Positions 19,612 to 28,806 of a stretch of DNA of 64,000 nt are shown here, one piece after another. The stretch spans positions 1-64,000 of the forward strand of contig NZ_JAUSCJ010000032.1 in NCBI RefSeq assembly GCF_030651185.1. Direction: 5' to 3'. This stretch comes from Phenylobacterium sp. GTDB taxonomy: Bacteria; Pseudomonadota; Alphaproteobacteria; Caulobacterales; Caulobacteraceae. Each line of letters opens with the position of its first letter. Position 1 is the stretch's first letter. The notes under the pieces are model-generated. The model was not told where the DNA came from, made no database searches, and saw nothing but the letters and a program-made list of their open reading frames with translations. The translations under genes and the position numbers were made by a program.

Positions 19612-20286
19612 ATGATCGAATCCTTCGCAGACGAGGGCGCCCTGGCCGCCGCCGCCGCCGCCGCAACGACCGACGCCCTGGCGCGCGGACTGGCCGCGCG
19701 CGGCCACGCCAGCCTGATCGGCACCGGCGGCCGGTCGCCCGCCCCCATCTATGACGCGCTGCAGGACGCCGACCTCGACTGGGGCCGGGTCACGGTCAGC
19801 CTGTCGGACGACCGGTTCCTGCCCGCGACCTCGCCGGACTCCAACGAACACCTGGTCCGCGAGCGCCTGCTGCGGGGCCGCGCGGCGGCGGCGACCTTCC
19901 TGCCGCTCTACGCCAATGCGCCCAGCACGGAGGCGGCGGCGGACATGGCTGAACCTCACATCCGGGCGCTGGCCCCCTTCGACATGCTGTTCCTTGGCAT
20001 GGGGGAGGACGGCCATGTCGCCTCCCTGATCCCTGGCAGCCCGGTGATGGAGGCGGGGCTCGATGCGACCGGCGACCGGTTTGTGATCGGTGTTCCGGCC
20101 GGCGTCGGCTCGCCGCCCGTGGCCCGCATCAGCCTGACCCTGCCCGCGCTTTCGCAGGCCCGCGCCACCCTGGTGCTGATCCGTGGCGAGGTGAAACGCA
20201 AGATCGTCCAGCACGGCTCCGGACTGCCGGTGCACGCGCTGATCAAACAGGCTAAAGCGCCCCTGCGCGTCCTCTGGGCGCCGTGA
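19612..20286 (+). CDS. pgl: 6-phosphogluconolactonase
   Basis: This 224-residue protein of the NagB/DevB fold hydrolyses 6-phosphogluconolactone to 6-phosphogluconate. [16 protein letters not shown] near residue 40, [20 protein letters not shown] and [17 protein letters not shown] are the family blocks. It is the first gene of pgl-edd-glk-eda, with 19 bases to the edd start. The upstream gap of 146 bases to the divergent GT4 gene should hold the operon promoter. Confidence 0.93.
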   Translation: MIESFADEGALAAAAAAATTDALARGLAARGHASLIGTGGRSPAPIYDALQDADLDWGRVTVSLSDDRFLPATSPDSNEHLVRERLLRGRAAAATFLPLYANAPSTEAAADMAEPHIRALAPFDMLFLGMGEDGHVASLIPGSPVMEAGLDATGDRFVIGVPAGVGSPPVARISLTLPALSQARATLVLIRGEVKRKIVQHGSGLPVHALIKQAKAPLRVLWAP

Positions 20287-20305
20287 GTTGAAGGAGCAAT
20301 CCCCC

Positions 20306-22120
20306 ATGCATCCGGTCACCGCCGCCGTCACCGCGCGCGTTGTCGAGCGTAGCCGCAAAGCCCGCGCCGACTATCTGGCGCGCATGGAAGCCGCGCGCCA
20401 CGCCGGCCCCGGCCGCGCCAAGCTCAGCTGCGCCAACTGGGCCCACGCCTTCGCAGCCTCCCCCGACGGGGACAAGCAGCGGATGCGCAATCCCAATGCG
20501 CCGAACGTCGCCATCGTCTCGGCCTATAATGACATGCTCTCGGCCCACCAGCCGCTGGAGCGTTTCCCCGAGATCATCAAGGCGGCGGCCGAAACCGTCG
20601 GCGCCACGGCCCAGTTCGCCGGGGGGGTGCCGGCCATGTGCGATGGCGTGACCCAGGGCCGTCCGGGCATGGAGCTGTCACTGTTCAGCCGCGACGTCAT
20701 CGCCATGTCCACCGCCGTGGCCCTGACCCACGACGCCTTCGACGCGGCCCTGATGCTGGGCATCTGCGACAAGATCGTGCCGGGCCTGACCATCGGGGCG
20801 CTGGCCTTCGGCCATCTGCCGGTGATCTTCGTCCCCGGCGGGCCCATGACCTCGGGGGCCTCCAACGCCGACAAGGCCCGGGTCCGCGGCCTCTACGCCG
20901 AGGGCAAGGCCACACGCGACGAACTGCTGGACATGGAGATGAAGTCCTACCACGGCCCCGGCACCTGCACCTTCTACGGCACCGCCAATTCCAACCAGAT
21001 GATGATGGAGATGATGGGCCTGCACCTTCCGGGCGCGGCCTTCGTCACCCCCAACACGCCGCTGCGCGATGCGCTCACCGCCCAGGCGCCGCTGCGCGCC
21101 ATCGAGATCGCCGACGGGACCAACGCCTATGCGCCGATGTCGGCGGTGGTGGACGAGAAGTCCATCGTCAACGCCATCGTCGGCCTGCTGGCCACCGGCG
21201 GCTCCACCAACCACACCCTGCACATCGTCGCCATGGCCCGCGCCGCCGGGGTCATCGTCGACTGGACCGACTTCGACGAGCTGTCGCGGATCACGCCCTT
21301 GATGGCGCGGGTCTATCCGAACGGCAGCGAGGACGTGAACGCCTTCCACGCCGCCGGCGGCATGGCCTACGTGGTCCGCGAGCTGCTGGATGCGGGCCTC
21401 GCCCACGAAGACGTGGTCACCATCGCCGGCCCAGGCCTGCGCCGCTACCAGCAGGAGCCTTTCCTGGAGGACGGCAAGCTGGTCTGGCGCGAAGGGCCCA
21501 CGGTGTCCCTCAACCCCGACATCCTGCGCCCCGCCAACGATCCCTTCCTGCCCGAGGGCGGCATACGTCTGCTGTCGGGCGGGCTCGGGCGCGCGGTCAT
21601 CAAGACCTCGGCGGTGAAGGACGCGCACCTGGTCATCGAGGCCCCGGCCATCGTCTTCGAGGACCAGGACGAGCTGCTGGAGGCCTACAAGAACGGCGAG
21701 TTGAACCGCGACTTCATCGCCGTGGTCCGCTTCCAGGGCCCTCAGGCCAACGGCATGCCCGAACTGCACAGCCTGACCCCGGTGTTGGGGGTCCTGCAGG
21801 ACAAGGGCTTCAAGGTGGCCCTGGTCACCGACGGCCGCATGTCCGGCGCCTCGGGCAAAGTGCCGGCAGCGATCCACGTCTCGCCGGAAGCCGGGTTGGG
21901 CGGCCCCCTGGCCTATGTGCAGACCGGCGACAGGGTGCGCCTCGACGCCCATGCCGGCGTTCTGGAAATCCTGGTGGACGCCGCCGATCTCGCCGCCCGG
22001 CCCAGGGCGCCCAAGCCCGCCGCCGGCTTCGGCTATGGCCGTGAACTCTTCGGCGCCATGCGCCGCGCCGCCGGACCCGCCGAGGCCGGCGCCTGCACCC
22101 TGTTTGGGGACGCCGCATGA
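20306..22120 (+). CDS. edd: Phosphogluconate dehydratase
   Basis: Edd dehydrates 6-phosphogluconate to 2-keto-3-deoxy-6-phosphogluconate, the signature step of the Entner-Doudoroff pathway. It is an iron-sulfur enzyme of the IlvD/Edd family. [45 protein letters not shown] and [15 protein letters not shown] carry the family signatures and the presumed cluster cysteines. I chose ATG 20306, with GAAGGAG at 20290-20296 as ribosome-binding site; a TTG at 20288 in the same frame is an unlikely start. The 604-residue length is normal. The stop overlaps glk (ATGA). Confidence 0.97.
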   Translation: MHPVTAAVTARVVERSRKARADYLARMEAARHAGPGRAKLSCANWAHAFAASPDGDKQRMRNPNAPNVAIVSAYNDMLSAHQPLERFPEIIKAAAETVGATAQFAGGVPAMCDGVTQGRPGMELSLFSRDVIAMSTAVALTHDAFDAALMLGICDKIVPGLTIGALAFGHLPVIFVPGGPMTSGASNADKARVRGLYAEGKATRDELLDMEMKSYHGPGTCTFYGTANSNQMMMEMMGLHLPGAAFVTPNTPLRDALTAQAPLRAIEIADGTNAYAPMSAVVDEKSIVNAIVGLLATGGSTNHTLHIVAMARAAGVIVDWTDFDELSRITPLMARVYPNGSEDVNAFHAAGGMAYVVRELLDAGLAHEDVVTIAGPGLRRYQQEPFLEDGKLVWREGPTVSLNPDILRPANDPFLPEGGIRLLSGGLGRAVIKTSAVKDAHLVIEAPAIVFEDQDELLEAYKNGELNRDFIAVVRFQGPQANGMPELHSLTPVLGVLQDKGFKVALVTDGRMSGASGKVPAAIHVSPEAGLGGPLAYVQTGDRVRLDAHAGVLEILVDAADLAARPRAPKPAAGFGYGRELFGAMRRAAGPAEAGACTLFGDAA

Positions 22121-23091
22121 AGACAAGCTACACAGGCCTCGTCGGCGACGTCGGCGGCACCAATGCGCGTCTGGCCCTGGTGGACGAGGGCGGCCACATC
22201 CGCCATCCGAAAACCTATCCGGCCGCCGACTTCGGCGCGCTGGGCGAGGTGATCGGCCAGTATCTGGAGACCACCGTGGGCCGCCGCTGCCCGCCCCGCG
22301 CCGTGCTGGCCGTGGCCGGTCCGGTGGTGGACGGCGAGATCGAGTTCACCAACCTTGCCTGGCGGATTTCGGAGGGCGAACTTGTGGGCACCTTCGCCTT
22401 CGAAGCCGCCCGGCTGATCAATGACTTCGCCGCCCAGGCCATGGCCGCGCCGGTCCTGGGCATCGACGATCTCAAGCCGCTGGGGCCCATGATGAAGGGC
22501 GCCGAGGGCGCGCCGATCGTGGTGCTGGGCGCGGGCACCGGCTTTGGCGTGGCGGGGCTCGCCCGGTCCGAGCGGGGTGACGTGCCCATCGCCACCGAGG
22601 GCGGCCATGCCGCCTTCGCCCCCTATGACGAGGTCGAGGCCCAGGTGCTGGCCCGCCTGCGGAAGATCCATCTTCGGGTCTCCATCGAGCGGGTGCTGTC
22701 GGGGCGCGGGATGTTCGAACTCTACAAGGCGCTTGGCGACATTCGTGGCGTCGAGACCGGCCTGGTGGACGAAAAGGCGGTGTTCGCCGCGGGCCAGGCG
22801 GGCGATCCGCTGTGCTCCGAAACCCTCGACCGCTTCTGCGGCATCCTCGGCTCGGTGGCCGGCGACCTGGCCCTGACCTTCGGGGCCCGCGCCGGGGTCT
22901 ATGTCTCCGGCGGCATCGCGCCGCGCATGGTGGACCGCCTGAACAGCGGCGAATTCCGCCGGCGCTTCGAAGACAAGGGCCGGCTTTCCGACTATACGCG
23001 CGACATCCCCACCTCGCTGATCGTCCATCCCTATGCGGCGCTGGTGGGCTCGGCCCGGGCGCTGAAACAGTTGGAAGGAAACAGGCTTTGA
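22117..23091 (+). CDS. glk: Glucokinase
   Basis: This 324-residue glucokinase phosphorylates glucose with ATP and feeds the upper Entner-Doudoroff route. The ATP-binding phosphate-1 motif [17 protein letters not shown] is at about residues 8-24. [31 protein letters not shown] and [20 protein letters not shown] follow as in the GLK family. It overlaps edd at its start and eda at its end (four bases each), which shows tight coupling. Confidence 0.95.
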   Translation: MKTSYTGLVGDVGGTNARLALVDEGGHIRHPKTYPAADFGALGEVIGQYLETTVGRRCPPRAVLAVAGPVVDGEIEFTNLAWRISEGELVGTFAFEAARLINDFAAQAMAAPVLGIDDLKPLGPMMKGAEGAPIVVLGAGTGFGVAGLARSERGDVPIATEGGHAAFAPYDEVEAQVLARLRKIHLRVSIERVLSGRGMFELYKALGDIRGVETGLVDEKAVFAAGQAGDPLCSETLDRFCGILGSVAGDLALTFGARAGVYVSGGIAPRMVDRLNSGEFRRRFEDKGRLSDYTRDIPTSLIVHPYAALVGSARALKQLEGNRL

Positions 23092-23708
23092 CCCTCCAGG
23101 ATATCCTCAAGCTCGCCCCGGTCGTGCCGGTCCTGATCATTGAGGAAGAAGCCCACGCCGTGCCGCTGGCCAAGGCCCTGGTGGCCGGCGGCCTCTACGC
23201 CCTGGAAGTCACCCTGCGCACCCCGGTCGCCCTGGAAGCCATCCGCCGCATCGCCGGTGAGGTCGAGGGCGCGGTGGTGGGCGCCGGCACCATCACCACC
23301 GCCGCGGCCCGCCAGTCGGTGGCCGACGCGGGCGCCCGGTTCGGGGTCAGCCCCGGCCTGATCGAGGGCGAGGGCTTCGACGGCCCTGTCCCCCTGCTGC
23401 CGGGCATCGCCACGGCCACCGAACTAATGTGGGGTCTGCGGGCCGGCTACAGCCACTTCAAGCTGTTCCCCGCCAACATCGTCGGCGGCGTCGGCGCGCT
23501 CAAGGCCTTCGCCAGCCCCTTCCCCCAGGCTGTGTTCTGCCCCACCGGCGGAGTCAGCCTGGAGAACGCGCCCGACTACCTGGCCCAGCCCAACGTCATC
23601 TGCGTCGGCGGCTCCTGGGTCGCACCGATGGACGCCGTGCGCTCGGGCGACTGGGGCCGGATCACGGAGCTCGCGCGGGCCGCGTCGCAGCTGGGCAAGG
23701 CCGCTTAA
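23088..23708 (+). CDS. eda: KDPG aldolase
   Basis: Eda splits 2-keto-3-deoxy-6-phosphogluconate into pyruvate and glyceraldehyde-3-phosphate. LEVTLRTPVALEAIRRI holds the conserved glutamate, and YSHFKLFPANIVGG holds the Schiff-base lysine. VFCPTGGVSLENAPDYL forms the phosphate-binding part. The start is TTG 23088, overlapping the glk stop (TTGA), with GGAAGGAA at 23073-23080 as a strong ribosome-binding site. It gives 206 residues, the usual length. A longer open reading from 22812 inside glk has no homology in its first 92 codons and is rejected. Confidence 0.95.
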   Translation: MTLQDILKLAPVVPVLIIEEEAHAVPLAKALVAGGLYALEVTLRTPVALEAIRRIAGEVEGAVVGAGTITTAAARQSVADAGARFGVSPGLIEGEGFDGPVPLLPGIATATELMWGLRAGYSHFKLFPANIVGGVGALKAFASPFPQAVFCPTGGVSLENAPDYLAQPNVICVGGSWVAPMDAVRSGDWGRITELARAASQLGKAA

Positions 23709-23716
23709 CCCTCGGT

Positions 23717-23826
23717 GTCATCCCGGTTTCCGCGTAGCGGACGACCGCGACCCAGAAGCGCCGATTCATCCTGCAAACCCAGCGCGTCTGGGTCCCGGAC
23801 AAGCGCTGCGCGCTTTCCGGGATGAC
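23717..23826. repeat. Intergenic repeat, family with GTCATCCCGG / CCGGGATGAC ends (copy 1)
   Basis: The element begins with GTCATCCCGG and ends with its reverse complement, CCGGGATGAC. Its right 44 bases (23784-23827) match 30130-30173 with a single mismatch. It lies between eda and the convergent GNAT gene and may act as a bidirectional terminator or a REP-like element. Confidence 0.8.
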
Positions 23827-23834
23827 ACTCTTGG

Positions 23835-24515
23835 CTAGCCTGAGCGCCCCAGCACCGTCGCCGTCACCTCGCGGCGGATCACGAATCCCAGCGACTCGTA
23901 GAGGCTGATCGCGCCCAAGTTGCTGGCGTAGGAATGCAGGAACGGGGTCTCGCCGCGGGCCACGATCCGCGCCGCCACCACCTGCATCAGCCGCCGGGCA
24001 TGGCCCCGCCCGCGATGATCGGGATGGGTGCAGACCCCGCTGACCTCGGTATAGCCCTCCGGCCGCATCCGCTGACCGGCCATCGCCACCAGCCGCCCGT
24101 CCTGCTTGATCCCCACGAAGGCGCCCAGGCGGTGGGTGGCCTCCAAGAACGGCCCCGGCTCCGTCAGCGTCGCAAGCGCCAACATCTGCGGCGCATCGGC
24201 TTCGGTAAGGTCGTCGAAGCCGAAGTCCGGGTGGCCCGGCTTGGGACGCTCGGCCACCATCTGGGCGCAGACGGCGGCTTTCAACACCGTGACGCCCGGC
24301 GGCGGGGTGAAGGGCTCCGCCTCCACCACCCAGAGGACGCCGTCCGCCGGGATCAGCTCGGCGAGGGCCGCGAGGCTGTCGGGCGACTCGTCGGCCGCCG
24401 CGCCGAACACATTGTAGCGCGGGTCGAACCGCAGGGCCCGCTCGTCGCCGAGGGCCAGGGCACGCTGGCGGGTGCTCAGCGTGCTCCAGACCGGCCGGTC
24501 CAGCGGGTGGGCCAT
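23835..24515 (-). CDS. GNAT family N-acetyltransferase
   Basis: This 226-residue protein has a variable N-terminal half and a C-terminal GNAT domain. VSGVCTHPDHRGRGHARRLM (about residues 158-177) is the acetyl-CoA binding motif, and FLHSYASNLGAISLYESLGF forms the last conserved part. The sub-type is close to FR47-like acetyltransferases. It ends beside a repeat element and begins four bases from the end of the enoyl-CoA hydratase gene on the same strand, so it may be the tail of the leftward acyl-CoA operon. The acceptor is unknown. Confidence 0.85.
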   Translation of the reverse strand: MAHPLDRPVWSTLSTRQRALALGDERALRFDPRYNVFGAAADESPDSLAALAELIPADGVLWVVEAEPFTPPPGVTVLKAAVCAQMVAERPKPGHPDFGFDDLTEADAPQMLALATLTEPGPFLEATHRLGAFVGIKQDGRLVAMAGQRMRPEGYTEVSGVCTHPDHRGRGHARRLMQVVAARIVARGETPFLHSYASNLGAISLYESLGFVIRREVTATVLGRSG

Positions 24516-24519
24516 CGCT

Positions 24520-25296
24520 TCAGTGGCCGGTGAAATTGCCGACCCGGCGCTCGGACACCGCCTTCACACCCTCGGCATAGTCGTCGGTGGCCCGCAGGAT
24601 GGTCTGTTGATCGTGCTCGTGCATGGTCTGGGCGCGGACCGCGGCGGCGAGGTCGCCGCGCAGGGTCTTGCGGGTGGCGACCACGGCCAGGGGCGCGTTC
24701 TCGGCGATCTCCTGGGCTAGCCGGCCGGCGGCGGCGCGCAGGTCAGAGAGCGGTGCGATCTCATCCACCAGGCCCCAGGCGAGCGCGTCCTCGGCCTTCA
24801 CCCGCCGGCCGGTCAGGAACATCAAGTTGGCGCGGTGCTGGCCGATCAGGCGGGGCAGGGTGTGGGTCAGGCCAAAGCCCGGATGGAAGCCCAGCTTGAC
24901 GAAGTTGGCGGTGAACCGCGCCTCGGGCGCCGCCACGCGGAAGTCGCCGACCAGGGCCAGGCCCAGGCCAGCCCCCACCGCCGCGCCCTGCACGGCCACC
25001 ACGATCGGGGTCTCGATGGCATAGAGCCGCACGGCCTGGTCATAGAGGCTGCCGATGCCGCCCATGCCTGATCCCGCTATCCCATCGCTGGCCACCAGGT
25101 CGGCGCCGGCGCAGAAGGCCTTGCCTGCCGAGCAAAGGACAACCGCGCGGGTCTTGCCGTCGCCGTCGAGGGTCTCGAGCGCATCGGCGAGGTCCTTCAT
25201 CAGCTCCACGGAGACGTGGTTGAAGGGCGGTCGGTCGATTTCCACGGTCGCCACGTGGCCATCATGGGTGAGCTTCAGGTGGTCATAGCTGCTCAT
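24520..25296 (-). CDS. Enoyl-CoA hydratase/isomerase family protein
   Basis: This 258-residue crotonase-fold protein contains FCAGADLVASDG (about residues 61-72) and VQGAAVGAGLGLAL (about residues 103-116), which form the CoA-binding oxyanion hole. The C-terminal helices are present. It probably hydrates an unsaturated acyl-CoA in beta-oxidation; isomerase activity is an alternative. Its start overlaps the stop of the acyl-CoA dehydrogenase gene (25293-25296), so both belong to one leftward operon. Confidence 0.9.
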   Translation of the reverse strand: MSSYDHLKLTHDGHVATVEIDRPPFNHVSVELMKDLADALETLDGDGKTRAVVLCSAGKAFCAGADLVASDGIAGSGMGGIGSLYDQAVRLYAIETPIVVAVQGAAVGAGLGLALVGDFRVAAPEARFTANFVKLGFHPGFGLTHTLPRLIGQHRANLMFLTGRRVKAEDALAWGLVDEIAPLSDLRAAAGRLAQEIAENAPLAVVATRKTLRGDLAAAVRAQTMHEHDQQTILRATDDYAEGVKAVSERRVGNFTGH

Positions 25297-26459
25297 CGTC
25301 TGGTTCCCATCAGGTTGCGGGCGACCACCATGCGGTGGACTTCGGAGGGGCCGTCATAGATCCGCATGTTGCGTACCAGCGATGCCATCAGCTGCAAGGG
25401 CATTTCCTTGGTCATGCCCATTGCGCCAAAGCATTGCATGGCGTTGTCGATGACCTCCCAGGCCATCTCTGTGGCGAACACCTTGACCATGGAGATCTCA
25501 CTTCGCACGTCGCGGCCCTGGTCGAGCTTGGCGGCGCAGTCATAGGTCATCAGCCGGGCGGCGTGAATCTTGATGGCCGCGTCGGCCGCCCACCACTGCA
25601 CCGCCTGGCGGTCCGAGAGTGGCTGGCCGAAGGTCACCCGCTGCGGCGCGTACTCGCACATCATGTCCAGGGCCCGCTGCGCCAGGCCGATGCACCAGGC
25701 GGCCATCTCCATCCGCCGCGTTCCCAGCCGCACCTGCATGGGGGCGAACCCCTGGCCCTCGGTCCCCAGCAGCTTCCAGCCCGGCACCCGGCAATCCTCC
25801 AGGGCCACCTCATAGGTCATGGCCCCGCCGATCATCGGGATCTTGCGCAGCACCTTGAAGCCCGGATTGTCGCCATCGACGAGGAAGGCGCTCATCCCAC
25901 CCCGCGCGCCCTTCTCCTTGTCGGTCACCGCCATGACGATGGTGAAGTCGGCCTCGGCGGCCCGGCTCGTCCAGATCTTTCTTCCGTCGATGATCCAGTC
26001 GTCGCCGTCACGGACGGCCTTGGTGATCATGCCGGCGGGATCGGCGCCGGCGCCCGGCTCGGAGATGCCGATGGCGCTGATGGTCTGGCCGCGCACATAG
26101 GGGGCGAGATAGGCCTCGCGCTGGCGCTCGGTCACCGTGGCCATCAGCATCCGCAGGTTCGGGCTGTCCGGCGGCAGCGTGTAGGGGGTGACCGTCGAGC
26201 CCAGGGCCTCGTTCACCGCCACCAGGGCCACCTGCGGCAGGTCCGAGCCACCGACGTCCTCGGGCGCGTCTAGGCCCCACAGACCCAGGCGCTTGGAGAC
26301 CACGTCGATCTTCTCGCGTTCTTCGGTGGTCAGGCCGACCCCCTTGCCCTGCGCCTCGCGCTCCAGGACTGCGCTCTCCAGGGGCATCAGCTCGTCGCGG
26401 ACGAACTTCTGCGCCAGGTCCTTGAGCATCCGGTGCTCTTCGGAAAGTTCGAAGTCCAT
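25293..26459 (-). CDS. Acyl-CoA dehydrogenase
   Basis: This 388-residue flavoprotein has the acyl-CoA dehydrogenase layout: an N-terminal helical domain, a middle beta domain with AIGISEPGAGADPAGM (about residues 121-136), and a C-terminal helical domain with AMQCFGAMGMTKEMPLQ and the segment YDGPSEVHRMVVAR. It oxidises an acyl-CoA to the enoyl form and is coupled to the hydratase gene. The divergent CoA-transferase gene starts 173 bases away, so the two operons share a promoter region. Confidence 0.93.
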   Translation of the reverse strand: MDFELSEEHRMLKDLAQKFVRDELMPLESAVLEREAQGKGVGLTTEEREKIDVVSKRLGLWGLDAPEDVGGSDLPQVALVAVNEALGSTVTPYTLPPDSPNLRMLMATVTERQREAYLAPYVRGQTISAIGISEPGAGADPAGMITKAVRDGDDWIIDGRKIWTSRAAEADFTIVMAVTDKEKGARGGMSAFLVDGDNPGFKVLRKIPMIGGAMTYEVALEDCRVPGWKLLGTEGQGFAPMQVRLGTRRMEMAAWCIGLAQRALDMMCEYAPQRVTFGQPLSDRQAVQWWAADAAIKIHAARLMTYDCAAKLDQGRDVRSEISMVKVFATEMAWEVIDNAMQCFGAMGMTKEMPLQLMASLVRNMRIYDGPSEVHRMVVARNLMGTRR

Positions 26460-26632
26460 GGTCCGCCCTCAATGCCTGTTGATCCGGCCTTGGCTCGAAT
26501 TAGTCGGGTTGCCGCGCCGGACGGCAAGCGCCGCTTGAAAATTCCTTGGCCCGGCGCCCCCGCGTGACCCCTTGCGTCCGCCCCGGCTTCAATGATCTTC
26601 CAGGACCAAGAGACGACCGGGAGGGACGCGAC

Positions 26633-27847
26633 GTGACCGAGACCATGAAGTTGGCGGACAAGGCCACCGGACCGCTGGCGGGCATCCGCATTCTCGACCT
26701 CACCAGCGTGGTGTTCGGCGCCTACGCGACTCAGATGCTGGGCGACCAGGGGGCGGAGGTCATCAAGCTGGAGGACCCCGGCTCCGGGCGCGGCGACGGC
26801 GGTGACATCATGCGCTGGGCCGGCCACGTGCCGGAGGGGGCGTCGCGCGATCTGGGACCCATCTTCCTGACCATCAACCGCAACAAACGCTCGGTCCTGA
26901 TGGACATGCGCGACCCGGCCTCCCGGCCTTTGCTGGAAGCCCTGATCAAGAGCTGCGACGTCTTCGCCGTCTCGGTGCGCTATGAGGGGCTCAAGCGCCT
27001 GGGCCTGGCCTATGAGGATGTGAAGGCCCTGCGCCCCGACGTCGTCTATGTCCACGCCTCGGGCTACGGCTCGGATGGCCCCTATGCCGGGGAGCCGGCC
27101 TATGATGACCTGATCCAGTCGGCCTCGGGCCTGGCCGACCTGCTGCCCCGCACCGATGGGAATCCGACCCCGCGCATCCTGCCGACCCTGGTGGCCGACA
27201 AGGTCTCGGGCCTGTTCATGTGTCAGGCGATCACGGCCGGCCTGCTGCATAAGGAACGCACCGGCCAGGGCCAGTTCATCGAGGTGCCGATGCTGGAATG
27301 CGTCACCAGCTTCACCCTGGTGGAGCACCTCTATGACCACACCTTCGAGCCGCCCACCGGCCAATGGGCCTATCAGCGGGTGGCCAATCCGAACCGCAAG
27401 CCTTACCAGACCAAGGACGGCTACATCGGCCTGCTGCCCTATACGGACAAGCAGTGGGACCAGTTCTTCGCCGCCGCCGGCATGGCCGAGACCTTCGGCA
27501 AGGACGAACGCTTTTCCGACTATGCCACCCGCGCCAAGCACATCGGCGAGCTGTACGGCCTAGTGGGCGAGGTCACCCAGACCAAGACCACCCAGGAGTG
27601 GCTGGATCTGCTGAAACCCCTGTCGATCCCCATTGTGAAGACCGCGCGCCTGGACGACCTGCCCGACGATCCGCACCTCAAGGCCGTGGGCTTCTTCGAG
27701 CGCTATGACCACCCGCACGCCGGGCCCTACAACGCCATGAAGCCGCCCGTGAAGTTCACCGGCTCGCCGTCCAACATCCGCCGCCACGCCCCGCGCCTGG
27801 GCGAGGACACCGCCGAAGTCACCGCCGAGATGCTCAAGGACGCCTGA
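26633..27847 (+). CDS. CaiB/BaiF family CoA transferase
   Basis: This class III CoA transferase has 404 residues. GIRILDLTSVVFGAYATQML at the N-terminus is the family opening, and GYGSDGPYAGEPAYDDLIQ carries the conserved aspartate expected to form the acyl intermediate. The start is taken as GTG 26633 because GGGAGGGA at 26619-26626 lies six bases upstream; ATG 26645 is possible. The stop overlaps the next start by one base (TGATG). It would move CoA between carboxylic acids in the acyl-CoA pathway around it; the acid is unknown. Confidence 0.92.
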   Translation: MTETMKLADKATGPLAGIRILDLTSVVFGAYATQMLGDQGAEVIKLEDPGSGRGDGGDIMRWAGHVPEGASRDLGPIFLTINRNKRSVLMDMRDPASRPLLEALIKSCDVFAVSVRYEGLKRLGLAYEDVKALRPDVVYVHASGYGSDGPYAGEPAYDDLIQSASGLADLLPRTDGNPTPRILPTLVADKVSGLFMCQAITAGLLHKERTGQGQFIEVPMLECVTSFTLVEHLYDHTFEPPTGQWAYQRVANPNRKPYQTKDGYIGLLPYTDKQWDQFFAAAGMAETFGKDERFSDYATRAKHIGELYGLVGEVTQTKTTQEWLDLLKPLSIPIVKTARLDDLPDDPHLKAVGFFERYDHPHAGPYNAMKPPVKFTGSPSNIRRHAPRLGEDTAEVTAEMLKDA

Positions 27848-28395
27848 TGCGGATCGCGGTGGTCGGTAGTTCCGGCTCGGGTAAGTCGACCCTGGCCAAG
27901 CGCCTGGGCGCCGTCCTGGGCCTGCCCGCCATCGAGCTGGACGCGATCAACTGGCGGCCCGGCTGGAAGGCGCTGAGCGCGGACGATCCGAAAGCCTTCA
28001 AGGAGGAGGTAGCCGCCGCGGTCGCCGCCGAGGCCTGGATCACCGACGGCAATTACAGCGCGGTTCTGCCGGTCATCCTGACGCGCGCCACCCATGTCGT
28101 CTGGCTGGACTACGAACGGCCGGTGATCATGTGGCGGGTCATCACCCGCTCGTTCCGGCGGGCCTGGACGCAGCAGGAACTGTGGCCTGGGACCAGCAAT
28201 CGCGAGACCTTCGCCCAGTGGCGCGATCCCGACCATCCGGTGCTTTGGGCCTGGCGCACCTTCCACACCCGGCGGGCGCGCTACGAGGAGGCCTTCGCCA
28301 ACCCGCGCCTGGCGCACTTACGTGTCGCGCGCCTGCGTCATCCCCGCGAAGCCGAGCCGCTGGTCCAGCGGCTCGGTCGCGAGGCGACAGGTTAG
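27847..28395 (+). CDS. P-loop kinase-like ATPase (adenylate-kinase/FlaR-like)
   Basis: This 182-residue P-loop protein has Walker A GSSGSGKST at residues 7-15 and resembles small adenylate-kinase-like or topology-modulation proteins. ELDAINWRPGWK and VWLDYERPVIMWRVITRS follow. It starts on the last base of the CoA transferase stop and converges on the DUF35 gene, sharing four bases with its stop. The substrate is unknown, and a link with acyl-CoA metabolism is only by position. Confidence 0.8.
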   Translation: MRIAVVGSSGSGKSTLAKRLGAVLGLPAIELDAINWRPGWKALSADDPKAFKEEVAAAVAAEAWITDGNYSAVLPVILTRATHVVWLDYERPVIMWRVITRSFRRAWTQQELWPGTSNRETFAQWRDPDHPVLWAWRTFHTRRARYEEAFANPRLAHLRVARLRHPREAEPLVQRLGREATG

Positions 28396-28805
28396 ACCGG
28401 CGAGAACACCGGGACGGGCGGGCCACCCTCGGTGGCCTGGAACTTCACCTTCACCTTCTGACCGATGGCCAGCTTGGAGAGGTCGCAGTCCACGAAGTTG
28501 GTCAGCACCGCCGGGCCCTCGTTGAGGGTGACGTAGCCGATGGCGTAGGGGCCGGTCGGCGAGCGGTGCATGGTGGAGTAGGTGTAGATCACCCCTTCGC
28601 CCGGGCTCTCTTCCCAGACGGTGTCGTCGGAGAAACAGAAGGGGCAAAGCGCGCGCGGATACCAGTGCGGCTCGTTGCAGGCGTTGCAGCGCTTGATCAG
28701 GAACTTGCCCTGTTCGGCAGCGTCCCAGAAGGGCTTGCTCTCGATGGTCACGGCCGGGGCCGGGATCTTGCGGCCCTCGGCCGGCTTGTCTTGAACGTCG
28801 CTCAT
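28392..28805 (-). CDS. DUF35 OB-fold/zinc-ribbon acyl-CoA binding protein
   Basis: This 137-residue protein carries a rubredoxin-like zinc ribbon with Cys40, Cys43, Cys54 and Cys57 (CNAC and CPFC) followed by an OB fold with GVIYTYSTMH and PYAIGYVTLNEGPAVLTNFV. DUF35 proteins form complexes with thiolase-like proteins; the best known is the ChsH2 partner of the steroid side-chain aldolase Ltp2. The gene lies directly behind the thiolase-like gene with one base between, so the two products probably form a complex. Confidence 0.92.
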   Translation of the reverse strand: MSDVQDKPAEGRKIPAPAVTIESKPFWDAAEQGKFLIKRCNACNEPHWYPRALCPFCFSDDTVWEESPGEGVIYTYSTMHRSPTGPYAIGYVTLNEGPAVLTNFVDCDLSKLAIGQKVKVKFQATEGGPPVPVFSPV

Positions 28806-28806
28806 C

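Noticed and set aside
22812..23087. N-terminal extension of eda from an upstream start
   Set aside because: The extra 92 codons lie inside glk in another frame and show no family similarity; a strong ribosome-binding site precedes TTG 23088.
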